Below are positions 45,801-59,171 of a stretch of 64,000 nucleotides of DNA, in pieces. This DNA is from Bipolaris cookei. Taxonomy: Eukaryota > Ascomycota > Dothideomycetes > Pleosporales > Pleosporaceae. The stretch lies in contig NRSV01000003.1 in assembly GCA_002286855.1 (NCBI GenBank), positions 490,831 to 554,830 on the forward strand, given 5' to 3'. A program made the translations under genes and the position numbers. How positions within the stretch are numbered: the first letter of the stretch is position 1; every line of letters starts with the position of its first letter. Under the pieces are notes generated by a model. That model had not been told where the DNA came from. It searched no databases and saw only the letters and a program-made list of their open reading frames with translations.

Positions 45801-47219
45801 GATGTCGCGATGCTGCGCGGCGTGTAGGGACAGACAGGTTGGCAACGACATGGTGGCTCGATATTATTGCTCGCCGTGACCCCAGGTCTAGATCCTCCAC
45901 AGCGATGAAATCAAAACGGAGCAGCGTCAGCCCCTGCCGGCTGCGGTGCAACACAGCTGACAGCCAGTGGGTAAAGTGTGGGTGTTGGGAAGCATTATTG
46001 ACCATGTCATGGGGACCAATGAGAGTGATCATGTGCGAAACCACTCGAGAGTTGCACGCATCCCACGAGTTTGAATAGTGCAACACCGAAGTCTGCCGAG
46101 ATGACGAGGCAATGTCGCTGGCTCCCACCGCCAGTGACATTGCCTCGTCGGGCAGTGGGTGGGCGGAGATGCGGGTGCTGGTGTTTTGGCTGCTTAGACG
46201 CTCACTGCGTCGGGGATAGCTGTGGGCTCTCTCGTCTCACATCGAGAGGGAGAAGGCAAGAATAGGGCAGCAGAGAAGGAGGCGCTCGACGAGCGTGCCT
46301 GTCTGCACGATACGATCTAATGGGACCATGGCATGGGAACACAGACAAAGCCCCCAGGTGATGGTGGTGACGTCTCCAGTCTCCAGAAACCTCCCCATAC
46401 AAAGGCCGCCCGCCCTTATCTCTGCCCCAGCCTGGGAGTGCATAGCCACATCCCCACGACCACCGCCGCCAACTACTGTATGTACGTACACCACGGCAGC
46501 CTCTAGAACACCCACCACCACACAACCCCACCAGCAACGTTGCATCATTTGACTTGACGGCCTCGCTGTCGACCTGTATACCCGTGCAGCCACTGTACAC
46601 AGGCTTGGGACCCCGGCCGGACGCTGGTACTCGCTGCACACTCCAACCACAGCCTCACATTATATCGACTGGCGACCGCAGTGCGTTCGCCGACACTCAC
46701 CGCTGCAAAATTTCGCATGCAGAATTCTCACGACTGCAAATTACGTCGCCGGACTCAACCAAAAAATCGACGCTCCACAGCTGCTGAACCACCAGGCCAA
46801 GGCAGGTGCCGCTAGCCACGGTGCCATTGCATCGCTCGCAATCTTACCCGTCCTCTCCCACGACCCCCAAGGGATCGCCCAAAGCGACTGCGACACCGAA
46901 AAGGCCGTCGCTCCAGCTACACCCTGCACCCGCTGCACGCTGCCCTCCGCAAGTCATCACGCAAGTGTGCGTGAGGACCCGCATTTCCTGATACGTCTCC
47001 ACGACTCGAGCGCCCCTCTCCCCCCCCCCGAAAAATAGCCAAGGCGCACTGGCGCACCGTGTTTCTTTCTGCGCGAGCTCCGGCATATCCTCGCCCGCGT
47101 AAGCACAGACAGCCCTGACGGCCATCAGTCGACCCCCACACGCCGCCTAGTTTGATCCATACATATATCCGAGCCCCCCATCCGTCCCCCTTCCCCCCCA
47201 AACTTTCCCCTCCGGTCAC
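42853..47219. other. Long non-coding region upstream of creA
   Basis: I find no gene in 4.4 kb. The longest open frame (minus strand, 45502-46140) is rich in Ser, His and Arg and lacks family motifs. The right half is probably the extended promoter and leader of creA; the last 200 bp are strongly C-rich (47010-47219). A near-perfect inverted repeat lies at 46103-46149. Short upstream ATGs are present before 47220, so translational control is possible but not shown. Confidence 0.5.
46103..46149. repeat. Inverted repeat, 19-bp arms, 9-base loop
   Basis: Arms 46103-46121 and 46131-46149 are reverse complements apart from one mismatch (GACGAGGCAATGTCGCTGG against the second arm CCAGTGACATTGCCTCGTC). 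The loop is CTCCCACCG. As RNA it would be a stable hairpin; as DNA it could be a cruciform or a binding site for a dimeric factor. It lies 1.07 kb upstream of the creA start codon. Confidence 0.85.
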
Positions 47220-48572
47220 ATGCAATCCAACTCTGCCTCGACAGGTTTCGCCAACCTGCTCAACCCCGAAACATCTTCCCAGAACCAACAGCAACAACAA
47301 CAACTACCCACCTCCACACCAACCGCATCCATGGCCGCTGCCACCGTCAGCCTCATGGCGCCTCTTCTCCAGAACGCCCCACAACAGTCAGAGGAGCCCC
47401 GACAGGATCTTCCCAGGCCTTACAAGTGCCCTCTCTGCGACAAGGCCTTCCACCGTCTGGAGCACCAGACTCGCCACATCCGAACCCACACTGGAGAGAA
47501 GCCACACGCCTGCACTTTCCCTGGATGCACAAAGAGATTTTCTCGCTCTGACGAACTGACTCGGTATGTCTTCCTTTACCAAGCGCTTTTTTTACCTGCA
47601 CACCAACTAACCCGGCTGCACAGACACTCGAGGATACACAACAACCCAAACTCGCGGCGAGGCAAAGGCCAGCAACATGCCGCTGCTCACCAAGCTGCCG
47701 TTGCTGCTGTACAGGCGGGTCTCATGGAGCCCGGATCTAACCTTGCACATATGATGCCTCCCCCATCAAAGCCCATTTCTCGCAGCGCCCCGGGCTCTCA
47801 ACTAGGCTCACCCAACGTCTCACCACCCCACTCCTTCTCAAACTACTCCCCTGGCATGAGCAACGATCTGGCCGCGTACCACCAGGGCGGTCTGAGCAAC
47901 AGCAGCAGCCCCAGTGGTCTTGCTCGCCCCATGGATCTCCTTGCCGATGCTGCGTCAAGACTGGAGCAACGTCCTGGACACATGTCCCACTCGAGTAGAC
48001 ATCACCTCACAAGCGGGTACCATCCTTACGCCAACCGACTGCCAGGCCTCTCTCAATACGCCTACTCGTCGCAGCCCATGTCAAGATCGCACTCACACGA
48101 GGACGATGACCCTTACTCGCACAGGATGACGAAGAAGTCGAGGCCGGGCTCACCGTCGTCGACTGCCCCGCCATCGCCAACATTTTCGCACGATTCCTGC
48201 AGCCCGACACCAGACCACACGCCTCTTGCAACCCCTGCACACTCGCCAAGATTACGGCCCCACGGATTCAGTGATCTCCAGCTACCACATCTACGTCATC
48301 TTAGCCTCAACCAAAACTTTGTGCCAGCGCTTGCACCCATGGAGCCGTCGACGGAGCGTGAGCAACCGTACGTGCCGAGCCAGTCGTCGGGACTTCGTAT
48401 TGGGGATATTATTTCGAAACCGGAGGGTGCGCAGCGCAAATTGCCGGTTCCGCAAGTACCCAAGGTTGCGGTGCAAGATCTGCTCAATGGCCCGAGCAAC
48501 AGCGGTTTCTCTTCCGGTAATAACTCCGCAACGGCGTCATTAGCCGGAGAAGACCTCTCGAATCGCAACTAA
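47220..48572 (+). CDS. creA: Carbon catabolite repressor CreA/Cre1 (C2H2 zinc finger)
   Basis: Two exons (47220-47563, 47624-48572) join to 430 residues. Two zinc fingers lie at about residues 67-120: [20 protein letters not shown] and, after splicing, [20 protein letters not shown] then [13 protein letters not shown], the hallmark CreA/Mig1 sequence. A Gln-rich stretch precedes the fingers. The C-terminal half is Ser/Pro/His-rich ([55 protein letters not shown]). CreA binds SYGGRG sites and represses genes for alternative carbon sources when glucose is present. The 60-bp intron falls inside the second finger; it has no stop and a length divisible by three, so retention would keep the frame but insert 20 residues into the finger. 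Confidence 0.96.
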   Translation: MQSNSASTGFANLLNPETSSQNQQQQQQLPTSTPTASMAAATVSLMAPLLQNAPQQSEEPRQDLPRPYKCPLCDKAFHRLEHQTRHIRTHTGEKPHACTFPGCTKRFSRSDELTRYVFLYQALFLPAHQLTRLHRHSRIHNNPNSRRGKGQQHAAAHQAAVAAVQAGLMEPGSNLAHMMPPPSKPISRSAPGSQLGSPNVSPPHSFSNYSPGMSNDLAAYHQGGLSNSSSPSGLARPMDLLADAASRLEQRPGHMSHSSRHHLTSGYHPYANRLPGLSQYAYSSQPMSRSHSHEDDDPYSHRMTKKSRPGSPSSTAPPSPTFSHDSCSPTPDHTPLATPAHSPRLRPHGFSDLQLPHLRHLSLNQNFVPALAPMEPSTEREQPYVPSQSSGLRIGDIISKPEGAQRKLPVPQVPKVAVQDLLNGPSNSGFSSGNNSATASLAGEDLSNRN

Positions 48573-51500
48573 ACCCACTCTCGACTCCAACTTGCATGGC
48601 ATCGGCGTTTTCAGTCAGCATTCTCTGCTTTTTACTTTTTTTTCACTCTTGCATTTCGTCATCTTTTCACGGTCAGCAAGCGATGAGATTAGACAAGGGC
48701 ACACACACAAGACCTTTTCCGTAGGGTGGAGTCTGTGGCATATTACGATTTCCCTAACACCACGGGCAAATAGACGTTTCTTTTGTAGCTATCTACTTGT
48801 ACTTGTTCTACTTATTTTCTTCTTCGTCTTCTTCACTTATTTCCCAGTTGTTTTTGCCGGATTCAATACCCCGCGAAACCGCGGAAGGCGGTTCGCAATC
48901 TTGTATACGCCCCCGAGTCTGCCTCACTTTTGATAGCTAGCTCGCGGGCACGTTTGGAGGGGGTGGGGGCGGAGGGGTGTGCATGTTGGCAGTGCGGGGA
49001 GAGGGAGAGATGAGTAGAGGGTAGTTGCTCAGCTTAGCGCCTAATTGAAACCTGAAAGCAAACTTGTGTTAGTGCAGCAGCGTAGATTGAAATTTGCGAT
49101 TACGAGATATTATGTTATGGGCGAGGAAGATTTGCATGTGGGTGACGTGATAGAGGAGCCCGGTGATGCAAGCAAGGAGAATCATTCGTGGGGTAGGGCC
49201 AGGTTTGGGTGTGTATGCGAGAGCCCGGGGTTCTGGGGGACTGGTAGGCTATCTGGCAGGTCTCGGCAACGTCAAGTCTCGAAACAAGGAGGGCGGGCAA
49301 TCCATGTCCCCCGCAGATAAGTTTTGTTTGATCATTCGGAAGGGCGAGTGATGGCGGAGGGATGGGGGTGGATGGGAGAGTGGGTGAGTGGGCTGGATGG
49401 TGCAAGCGTCACGCCAGCCCGCCGAGATGCTGCAGCCTGGTTGCACTCGCTGTGTTTTTTTTCTCTCTCTTCGCGCCGAACCTGATCTTCCCCTGCGGGG
49501 TGGGCGTGAGACACACTGGGCACCCCCAACGAGCAAGATGCGGTGAGAAGGGGGCCAACCAAGGGCGAGACGAGGGTCGTGTTTCAGTCAATGGGCTGCT
49601 TGTGTGACCACGCCCGTCTCCAGCTAACAGTCGCTATTCTTGCTTCCCCTTTCACATGCAGCGCGATAAGCCTCGTCCGCGTCTGACAATTCCGGTACAG
49701 ACTGCGGCACCAGCGCTAGCGGGGCTTATGGCACAAAGGGACCTGTATTTTGCGGAGAGTGAGGAATGTGGAGTACGTGGCACAAGCCCACATCGTGGCG
49801 CTGCCCATGCGCCCTCGCCTGGGGCTGCCTGTAAGTATGCCTGTATGCCTGTATGTCTGCCTGCCTGTATGGTGTGTGTGTGGCATGTGTAAGTACCTAC
49901 TTAGTACGTGGGTGTGCGTGGGTGCGTGGCTGTAGTTGCCCAAAGCGGAACACGCGTCCTCACTGCCTAAACGGGACACGATGCAGCCAGACAGCCAGAC
50001 AGCCAGGCAGGGTGGGCGGGCAGGTCGAGCGCGCAACACCAAGAGTCCTCTAGACACCATACTCACCACATCCATACATACCTACTCACTACTCACACTC
50101 ATGCTTTCGTCTGCCTGCTAGGCACGCTGGCTGTGTTTCCGGCACCATCCTTGTGGGGATCTATCGAATCGTCACTGCCCTTATCTCGACCTGTCCCCAG
50201 GCGGCTTCGCCCTTGCCAGTCGGGAACCAACGGATGCCTTCGCTCCACGCTGCCATTCGACAATCCTGATATCTGGCCAGCCCCAAGGGCGTACCCTCGC
50301 CAGAGCATAGTCTTAGATCTATAGGCGCGAACCCTTCCAATGGCCTATCTATGGTCGACCCAAAGAAAATTTCTCCCGCCGGTTGATTGTGAGGATCATC
50401 TCTGCAGTGGTCCAGCTGGGCATGCACCCCGGACTGGAGCCCCATAGCATACGCCACGCTACTCCACAACGCGTAATCCGAGCTATGATGATCTCACCTG
50501 TCTGACTGTACGAGCCGGCAGGTCTGGCGGCTTCTGCCTCCGCCGCTTCAGTACGCCAGATTGCGGCGTCTGAACACGGTCGGCCCGGCAGGCGCGAAGC
50601 GAAGGGGCACAGCACACATGTGCGTATGTACATACCTATGTACACATACACATGTGCGTATGTACATACCTATGTACACATACACATGTACGTACTGTAC
50701 ATACCTGTGCCCGCCGACACCGTTGCTTGTGAAAACCAGTACCAGAACAGTTACCGAACAGTAATACCGAACAAGGTCTGGCCTTGACATGACAGTGCCG
50801 AAATCAAATACCTTGCCTGCTTACCGGGTCAAGCGCACACAGCGCGAATCAAAGTACACCTACATAACGTATTCACATGCACATGTACCTCCATCGGCTG
50901 TAGACCAAGGCACTTGCCAACCAAAATTGTCATTGCAAACCTCCGCTGTGGACTAGGCAGGGCCGGCAAAACGCCAATCTGCTCACCAAGCTGGGCATCG
51001 TGGCCTCCCTGCCAATCACAAACCGGCCGGATTCCGCCCCTCCCTCACTAGCTTCATCAAAAGCAACTGTCACGCACGACAAAGGAGAGCTTGCAAATAC
51101 TTACACTTTGGGTATCCACAGTAGTGTCTCAGCTGACGGAACTGCGCTCCATTTCAGCCGCTTACAATAGAGCGCCTCTGCATCCAGCCCCAGATAACAA
51201 CCACGGGACAAGACGAGTGCCACCAAGCCTTTCCGCCCCTTGAAGACCAACTCGGTGTTAGTACTGGACCAGTCCAGCACAAGGCGTCTAGCGAGCTTCT
51301 AGGGCCGGCCATCCAGGCCGCAAATCCATCCTCTGTACCAGAACTGAGTGCGGGATCTCCACAATGTCCAACAATGGACCTGCCTGACGAGGAAATGCTG
51401 GCGGTTAAGGCTGCCGCTTTCGAGTCACGCACCTTGTCGGAGATATGGCGCTCGCCACCCTATTCGCTCCAGCCGAAGAAATTTTGCCGCAAGTAATTGC

Positions 51501-54500
51501 ACCACTCACAGCCGTCAGCAGCACGTCGTGGATTGTGGAGAGACCCTGACTCCACACTCAGATCGGCGCATAAGCTTCCGAAATAGGCTAGCTTCCCGCA
51601 CACGGGAAGTCCCATAGTGCCTGTCTGGGCGGTGCCAGGTGAAAAGGGGAAATGTCTCCGGTCTGATGCGGCTCTCGGGACAAAAGACCTAGCCTATTGC
51701 TTTGGCCCTTCCTTCCTCAAAGCTCACGTAGGGAAATTTATCAGACCCGAATACGCCGATGCAGACCCGTCTCAAGAATATTGACCATTTGTCTTTTGCA
51801 TCGCGTCTACCACCGGCTATCCATCCAACACTTCGCCGCGCTTTGTTGGTTTAGCACCTTCCTCATTGACTCCGCCTCCGCGTGCAAGGACCGCAATACC
51901 GCAATACTTAGTCGATGAACGAAGGAATATACTTTCCAAAGTACCTGTTGAGGTTCCCCGCATCTGTGCAGCACACGGGATGCAGGCCTCTAACACAACG
52001 GTTTTCATCTAAACCCAACATCATTGTACCGGGCTGTTGGTACTCTGCCCTAGCGACTACAACCACGTCCACGCCAGCAATATATTTTGCAGATCATACA
52101 CGCCTGAATAGCAATATAAAGTGCTTAGTGAGGCCCTGCGTAAGGGCGATGCACAATAAATTACAGCTTTGACCGCCGGTTCGTGAACTACAGAAGGGTC
52201 TCACATGTGAGCTTGATGAGCATCTTTGCCATGACAATCGACCAACCTACACACTGCAGATAGGCATCTTTCCTGTCCACATATCATCTGTTCCTTGCTA
52301 GAATATTGGATTTGGCATTCCGCATCAGCCATCCCACCGACATGAAGCCGTGCCAAACCACTGCGTATCTTGCAGTCACACGCCCTACGTCACATGTCGA
52401 GCCTAGCAATGACGCACTTGAAAAGCCTCAACTTCTCACATGTTATCCACTTCAAAGATTAGCGTTTGCTTGGACAAATGTCATGGCGCGGCTCAGGACA
52501 TGCGTATCAAGTTACCCTGACAGGCAATCAACCAAACCGGCAAGCGATCGCGCATTGTGTGGGTATCGCCAGTCTAAATCAGTATCGCTGTCTGAGTCAA
52601 TCAACTGTATTCTCCCTTATCTCCACGACTCCACACGCACGAAGAGATACGCATACCTTCATTTAGACCGTTATTTATCCGTCCAATATTGCAGATAAGC
52701 GAAGACCATCCACGCGGCACAGCACATTGAAGCAGGATTGCCTATGCTGTCCGTGTGCATGCGCCCGCTGCACAGCTTCCAACATGCAGGTCTCACTTCC
52801 ACTTCATATTGATTAACGTGGGGGGAAGAGGCTATACATGGCAATGTACCAAAGTATTTCTAGACGACATGTCGGTAACCTGAGGCTATTGCGCCGGTTT
52901 GCTTTCTCCACCACCAATATAAGGAAGAAAAATCAATAAAGAAAAATCAATATCACGAAACTGCCGAGACCGGCTGGGCTGCGAGGTGAAATAAAAAAGT
53001 GTGTAGGGTTTTGATGGTGGCCAAGGTGCATGTTGTTGAGGTCTGGTAGCTGTTTCTGTACCTGCATGCCGTCAGAACATCATCATCAAGATCGTCCACG
53101 GAGAACAAGCACACCATCACACCATCACACCACACATCTTTTATCTACACACGTTAATAAACTCTCGCATACGTACTCCGATTATCAATAGATCCTTTGG
53201 ATGTCTTTCTTTCTGCTCCTGACATGTGAAACCAATTGTGGGCCCCACGCAAGCAGTGCACGCGCACTTGAACTATGACCAAAAAAACAAGAAGCATACC
53301 AGGAAAGCCACTAACGACCCATCAAGAAGCGGAGTAAGAAACAAACCCCAAAAGCAATCGAAAAGGTCGGCTTTACTTTACCCCAGACTCCAAGAGTCTT
53401 GTACACTTGTTTTTCTTGTCCTTTCCCGCCGCACACCCCTGATGTGGAGGGAAAAAGAGCAAAGCAAAGAAAAAAAAGTGGCATGAGCCCCGGAGATAGT
53501 CAGAAAACAAAGACCCGACATTTCTTCCGTCCCGCACATGCTTTCCCCCCCCCCAAAAAAGCATGTTTGTGTGTCAGGAAATTATTCCGTGTAGCCACCA
53601 TCTCACGCAGGCAGCATGTCTTGTTGCGGACAATCCAAAGTCTGTTTTTTGTTGGGGTGCTCATGCGTCACGGCGTGTTCTACAGTCCTTACAGGTACAT
53701 GTGCGTACGTAGACTTGAATATTATTATTACCCGCGGTATCTCGGACCGGCTTCAACACCATTCAAAGCGGGTCCTCGGATGAAACAGAGCAGCCAAAAG
53801 GAAGGAGCATGGACCTCGCTTAGGTTGAATGTAAGGGTACTTGCATGAATTTGTTAGATACATTGCTCGTACGGCTATGCTGTTATGGCACCATTGGACC
53901 CGTGGGGGACCGTCTTTTGGCTCCCTCGGGTCAGCGTCAAAGGTTAACCTTGTGCTCGGTAATTTAAGTACAGATTAGTGAGAGGGGCTGAAGCGGGAAT
54001 TTTGTTGGAGGTTGGAGGATTATGGTGGTTCGAGGAGAAAAAGGCGAGGTCCGAGGTACTAAGAGGGGGTAAAAAGGCGCGGGCGAAGCACAGGGATGCA
54101 GAGACGTTGGGGATTGCGGAAGATAGCCACGTGCGATTTCAACCGCTTTTTGGCTCTCGGTTTGGGGTCGGTTAGTGCTGGTGCTGATGGCGCTTTTTTT
54201 TGTGTCGTTTTTTTTTTGCGGCTGCGGAAAGTCGTAGAATAGAAGGTGGGTAGACTTAGTGCTGTTTGCAGGGGAGATGGTTGGTGTATCCGTGTCAGTA
54301 TACACACCAGTTTAGGTATCAATATGGTAAGAGCATATCGGACTCTATATGCGCTTCTGCGGTAACTACTGCTTTTTTGTTTTCCCGTCTCTCCGTCCCT
54401 CTCTTTCTTGCAAAACAAGTGATTCATCACGCACGCTCCGATAAGAAAATTACAGAATCTCTTTTCTTCATGTTGCCTCTTCTTCCCTGGACACACACTC

Positions 54501-57500
54501 CCTACATCACCTACATCACCCTAAACACGACGCAGAAAGAGAAGAAAGAAAAGAATAATGACTCTCACTCAAAATCGGCGCATTTCCAACGTGTGGATCT
54601 CCATCGCACTTTCTTTTGCCATCGCCCCCTTCTCCTTTCCCTCCGAGATACGAGAAGTCCCCATTTTGACGCACGTACCCCCGCCCCATATTCCGATATA
54701 TCCCCACCATGCATCAATGCTCAAAAGCGCAAAGCGGCCTCACCCATCTCCACCAAGTAGAAACAACTAGACACAGCCCTTACAACCAATACCCTACTTA
54801 CATTAGTATCAACCTAATTGATACCCACTACCAGCTCACTTACTAACTAGCTACCAGCTAACCTCTCTCCTTTCTCCCCCTTTTGCACAGACATGCCCAA
54901 GCCACCCCCCCCTCCCCCTACCACACATCCCTTTGTCCCAATCCCACCCTACCCAAACCCCAAGAAAGAAGGCAGAAACAACCTCCCTTCCACCCACCCA
55001 TCTATCCCTGCTCTATCACATGCCCAACCCCATCCCATCCATCCCTACCCTACATCTCCCCCAGTGAAACCCACCCAGCCTCCGCAAAACGTATCTTTCT
55101 CGGTGATTTTGCGGGGGAAAAAGAGCGGGGGCGCGACCCATTGACGCCCGATACGATATCGCGACCTTTTTTTTCTTTCGAAAGGTTGAAGGATTGGATA
55201 TGGGGGATGGGGATGGGGCTGTGACATCGGGTATAGGATGGGGTTGTGGGTATGTGTGGTATGTGTGTGGTGAGAAGGTTAGTGGGGAAAGATCGGATGG
55301 TGACATTGGGTGTGGGGAAAGGGTAGAAGGGCGATGAAGGATTTGCTTGCAAGGTTTTTGATAAGCGTGATAGTGATGAGTGTGCATTGGATACGAGTAC
55401 GTGTTGCTTTCTTGCTATGAGTAACTGCAGTGTTTTTATACAGTTGGGTCGAGTAGTGTGAAGAATTGGTCGGGGCACCCTCTTGGGTACGATGTTATAC
55501 ATTCTAAGATGTGCGATGGGTCAGTGTATGGAGGAGTTGGTAAGCTCGAGTAATTTCACAACTCCGTGTATACATGGCTGTGTCCAAGCTAAAAGGCAGT
55601 TACAATGCATGTTAGTACGAGAGAGTGCGTATATGCAATGGTCACGAACATCATGGTGCCTCTCTACATCTCGAGTCAGTACATGTTTGTATCTACGATG
55701 ACTTGTCACTTTGTCGACTGGATATGTATATTCACGCAAGGGCAATGGAGACTGACGACAAACTAATGCCTGGCAATGTCTTTCCCTTCGCGTAAAACTG
55801 GCCACGAGCATCTTTTCGGTTGAGCTATTCACACACATAACAAAGCGAAGCCGTATTCACACAGTGAATTCAAAACGAGCAATTCTCTCCCAGGTATCCA
55901 CTTGTAGTAGTACCGCTTGGATACGAAGACAACCAGCAGCAGTAAACTTAGAGCCGCTTCTTCAATTCTCTCCATACTACAAGACGTAATGGTATATCCC
56001 TTATCTCACACTGTGTACGCAACACCATGCAGAAAAAGCAACACACTGTACCCATCGGTTACGAGCGCCCCCGCATTGATGTCATTTGCCTCAGTAGCCA
56101 TAAACCAGTTGGTTCAACACTCGACGCCCGATCCTACATATTATTCACCTGCCCCCTGCTAATCCCAATCACTCACACCTGAAAGACGTAACGTCGACAT
56201 AGAATAAGTTACATCTTATCCCCAGACCACCAACATCTCGTATCACGATCCCCCGCATGAGGTGCCCCAAGAGCAAACGAAGATCCTGATCACTTTTTCG
56301 GACCAGCACCATGTATTCCGGAAAGTCAGTCAGGCTGCAGCAAACCCCATCTTTGTGCGTAACACCACCCGTCTCCATTGGGGTAAGAGATCAACGGGAG
56401 GAAGCGAGGCTGCAGCTTAGGCCGGCGCCAGCGCTGTATGTGGAGAAAGCGTGGGGAAATCAGTGATATTACGAGCTGCCTTGTTGGTGTTGGGACCTTC
56501 TGTCTTGGGATATTAGGCGGAAAAGGGAGGGTTGGTGGTGCTAGGCGTGCTACGGCCGATGCTATGCTCCCAAGTTTTCGCTCAAAGAGCCTCACTCTTG
56601 TGAAGCGAGCCTGATAGGCGCTCACAGAGCTGAAACAAGGTGATCTGCGTCCTTGATGCAGCGTTCCATGGCTGAGTAGCGGTGAAGGGAAAGGACGAAT
56701 ACCCTATTATTGCATGCGCCAGTCCCGGCTGGAGGACATCTGACACCTGTAGTTCGGCCAGGGATCGCATTGAAAATGTGTATTTCTTTGGTAAATCCAA
56801 GTCATATTGCGCCACAGTGGGGCCTCAAGGCGCAACAATGCCCATGGCTTGTTACAATATGGGTGTGAATACCATGCTCCGCCGTTTTTATACGATCCGC
56901 TCATTATCGTGTACTCGTGTGGCTACCTTGTGCTTCACACTAACATGCACATACCTGACGACAAGCAACTTTGCCGTGCACCCCCACGCGCAGCCCATAC
57001 CATCGACCCCGCTGACCCCAGACTCGCGAAGCATCCGGAGCGTCAGCCATCAGAAAAAGGGACAACTTTTACCGGTGAGGAAGACCGAGTGTCTGGATCC
57101 GGGGGTGCTTCCCCGATCCCTGCGTGCAACTAATACACATGAATGCGCTGCAGCCCTGATGTGACACACTTGTGTGTTATGCTTGGATAGTCCGCACTTG
57201 CTTTTGTTCGCCTGTCGGAGCGGAATACCGCTAGTGTGGCAAGACAAGACCCAGACATGTGGATGTGGGATGCGACCAGTGGACAAAAGTTACCGTGCGC
57301 ATTTGCCGGCGGAAGAATGGCACATCTGGGCTGAGCTTCACGATAAGGGACGTACTAGACCGTGGCTTAGACATACGCTCTGCTGCTGATGTCAGAGCAG
57401 TTGGCGAATGCATCAAAGTCCGTGCCGGGGCGAGGTGCGGATGATATTCCGGGGTGTGGCGCGTCTGAATAACCCCACACGGCTGAATAGCGATACCTGT

Positions 57501-57711
57501 GCTGTGGGCCGTGGGAGGCTTGGCTCATCAATCTGGATGCGAGATCTGCATATTGATTGGACGCTGGAATCCGGAGAGTAAGGGGGAAGCATCTGTACAA
57601 GCTTACCCCAGACGGAAGCTTACTTTCCCCGAATAGCACCACCAACATGTGGTGCAGTCAACCCTGGGAGCGGACCAGTGTCGTAGATTGTCGAGACGTA
57701 CGATTAATCTC
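48573..57711. other. Nine-kilobase gene-poor region
   Basis: No supportable protein gene or RNA gene is seen on either strand. The first kilobase is creA 3' flank (T-rich). Low-complexity patches occur near 49820-49880 (TGCCTGTA-type), 49980-50010 (CAGACAGC-type), 50615-50709 (34-bp tandem repeat), 53440-53560 (A/C-rich) and 54480-55230 (C/T-rich). Open frames up to about 165 codons are present (for example 54266-54760 and 54893-55224) but are Pro/Ser/His-rich and overlap others. A spliced non-coding RNA or a gene with very short exons cannot be excluded. Confidence 0.5.
50615..50709. repeat. 34-bp tandem repeat with internal palindromes
   Basis: A 34-bp unit (50615-50648) starting CACATGTGCGTATGTACATA is repeated exactly at 50649-50682 and continued by a diverged partial copy to 50709. 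The unit is made of palindromic pieces such as CACATGTG, TATGTACATA and ATGTACACAT. There are no unique spacers, so this is not a CRISPR-like array. It is probably a minisatellite. Confidence 0.8.
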
Positions 57712-59171
57712 TTAATTTTGGGTGGGTGTAGGAGAAGTCCGTATTACCTTGTTCTTGTGGCCATCTGCAATGATATCCACGTGAGGTGTTGCAACGTCAC
57801 CCTGATTAATGGGTGCCTCATCAATCAACAACCCCTCAGTGGCAACTCTGTCGTCCTCGATCCAACCGTAAAGCTCATCCGAATTCGGTTCTTCGGCGGC
57901 ATCCTCATCAATTTCGGCGAAGGATCTCTTGGACATCCGGCCTTCTACCGGGACAAGAAGAGGGGCTGCAATGTCGTTGGCTGCTATACTTATGTCGCAA
58001 AGACCATTCTGCATCGCGTCAGCAGGCAATCATCACAGAGAGCGTCTGGCTGTGTTTGTGTGTAGATCGAGCCTGAAGGATGTTGGGTCGACTCACCTTC
58101 TCAATGGCAAAGGCCACTACATTGCCGACACCCCCCTCATCTGCAAGGGCTACACCATTCGCTTTCACAAGGCCGGCAAACCGAGCTCTCTGCAACTTTT
58201 CGGCGTCCGACTTGTCAGTAGGTTTGCCGTGCCTAACCCAATCCCTGAAGAGAACCAGACGAGTGGAGACGCCGGATTCCCACTCAGTCCCTGAGATTGC
58301 TGGAACCAACAGTGCGCGTGAGGCACCTCGGATACGGGTGATAGTCTGGCTTGTGATAAGCAAGACAAGGTCATGCAGTGCCGCAAACTTGGTGAATGCT
58401 GCAATTAATTCATTGATTATAGCAAATCGACGTCCTGCAGCCCATCGTGCCTGGTCGGTCCTATTCTTCGCAATGCGATCATCTGTATGGCGGGGATATG
58501 CGTTATCAACGAGGGTTGCGAGCGAGTCTATGACGACAAGGCTGGTATTTTGCGGGGGAAAGGAAGCGGGCGGATGGACGAAGAGCGCCACGACATGCGC
58601 AAGAGTAGGTGCCACGGTATATTGGAAACGACTCCGCGTCTCGTCTGGGTACGGAACGAGAATATCGTCGATGCGATGCTGCACCAGAGGCGCGCAGGCA
58701 GCATCTGGAAACCTTTAGCCTTTCAATCCAACATTTAGATAGTGCTGTCCTCTGCCACATGTACTCACCAACCCATATTACCCGCTGGCCCTCGCGCAGT
58801 GCCGAGACTGCGGCCTGTATCCTGGAAGCCTTCAATCGCCGTCTTCCCGAGGGTGCAATGCAGTCACAATTACCCGAATGTTGTCTTGCCGACCCCCGAT
58901 GGACCGGAGATCTCAGTTACTTTGCCGCGTGTATATCCGCCTGGAGCATCATGACCCGGAGGAACTGGCACTGAAAGGACTTTGTCAAGCTGTGTGATGC
59001 CTGTTGATACCGTGCGGGCGCCGCGTGCGTTAAAGTCTTGTAGGGCTTGGGATGCGGAGACGGTGGGTAGCCTGTCTATCGTATGTATGAGTATATATGT
59101 ACGCAAATGTGTGCGGGATTTGCAAACTTACGCGACAAGGGCGACAGCTGTGAGGCTTCTTCTCCAGCCAT
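57712..59171 (-). CDS. Rad51-paralogue-like recombination ATPase
   Basis: Five exons (59132-59171, 58874-59075, 58769-58821, 58097-58704, 57712-58008) join to 399 residues. The core is RecA-like: STGITQLDKVL, Walker A GPSGVGKTTFG (about residues 71-81), and Walker B SLVVIDS (near 153-159). Other conserved pieces are REGQRVIWVD, ARWAAGRRFAIINELI and LLITSQTITRIRGASRALLV. The C-terminal tail is acidic (FAEIDEDAAEEPNSDE, YGWIEDD). This matches fungal Rad51 paralogues of the Rad55/Rhp55 or XRCC2/3 type, which help load Rad51 in homologous recombination in the nucleus; which paralogue is unclear. The end is least certain: a donor-like GTAATA at 57742 could lead to another exon. Confidence 0.82.

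Noticed and set aside
45502..46140. A 212-codon open frame on the minus strand upstream of creA
   Set aside because: Composition is Ser/His/Arg-rich without domains, and other frames overlap it on both strands; it looks like chance in GC-rich DNA.
50615..50709. CRISPR-like array
   Set aside because: Repeats are contiguous without spacers, and the organism is a fungus.
52306..52698. A 130-codon plus-strand open frame
   Set aside because: No signal, domain or splice context; composition is typical of random sequence.
54266..55224. Proline-rich open frames on the plus strand in the gene-poor region
   Set aside because: They translate C/T-rich low-complexity sequence, overlap one another and show no signal peptide or family motif.
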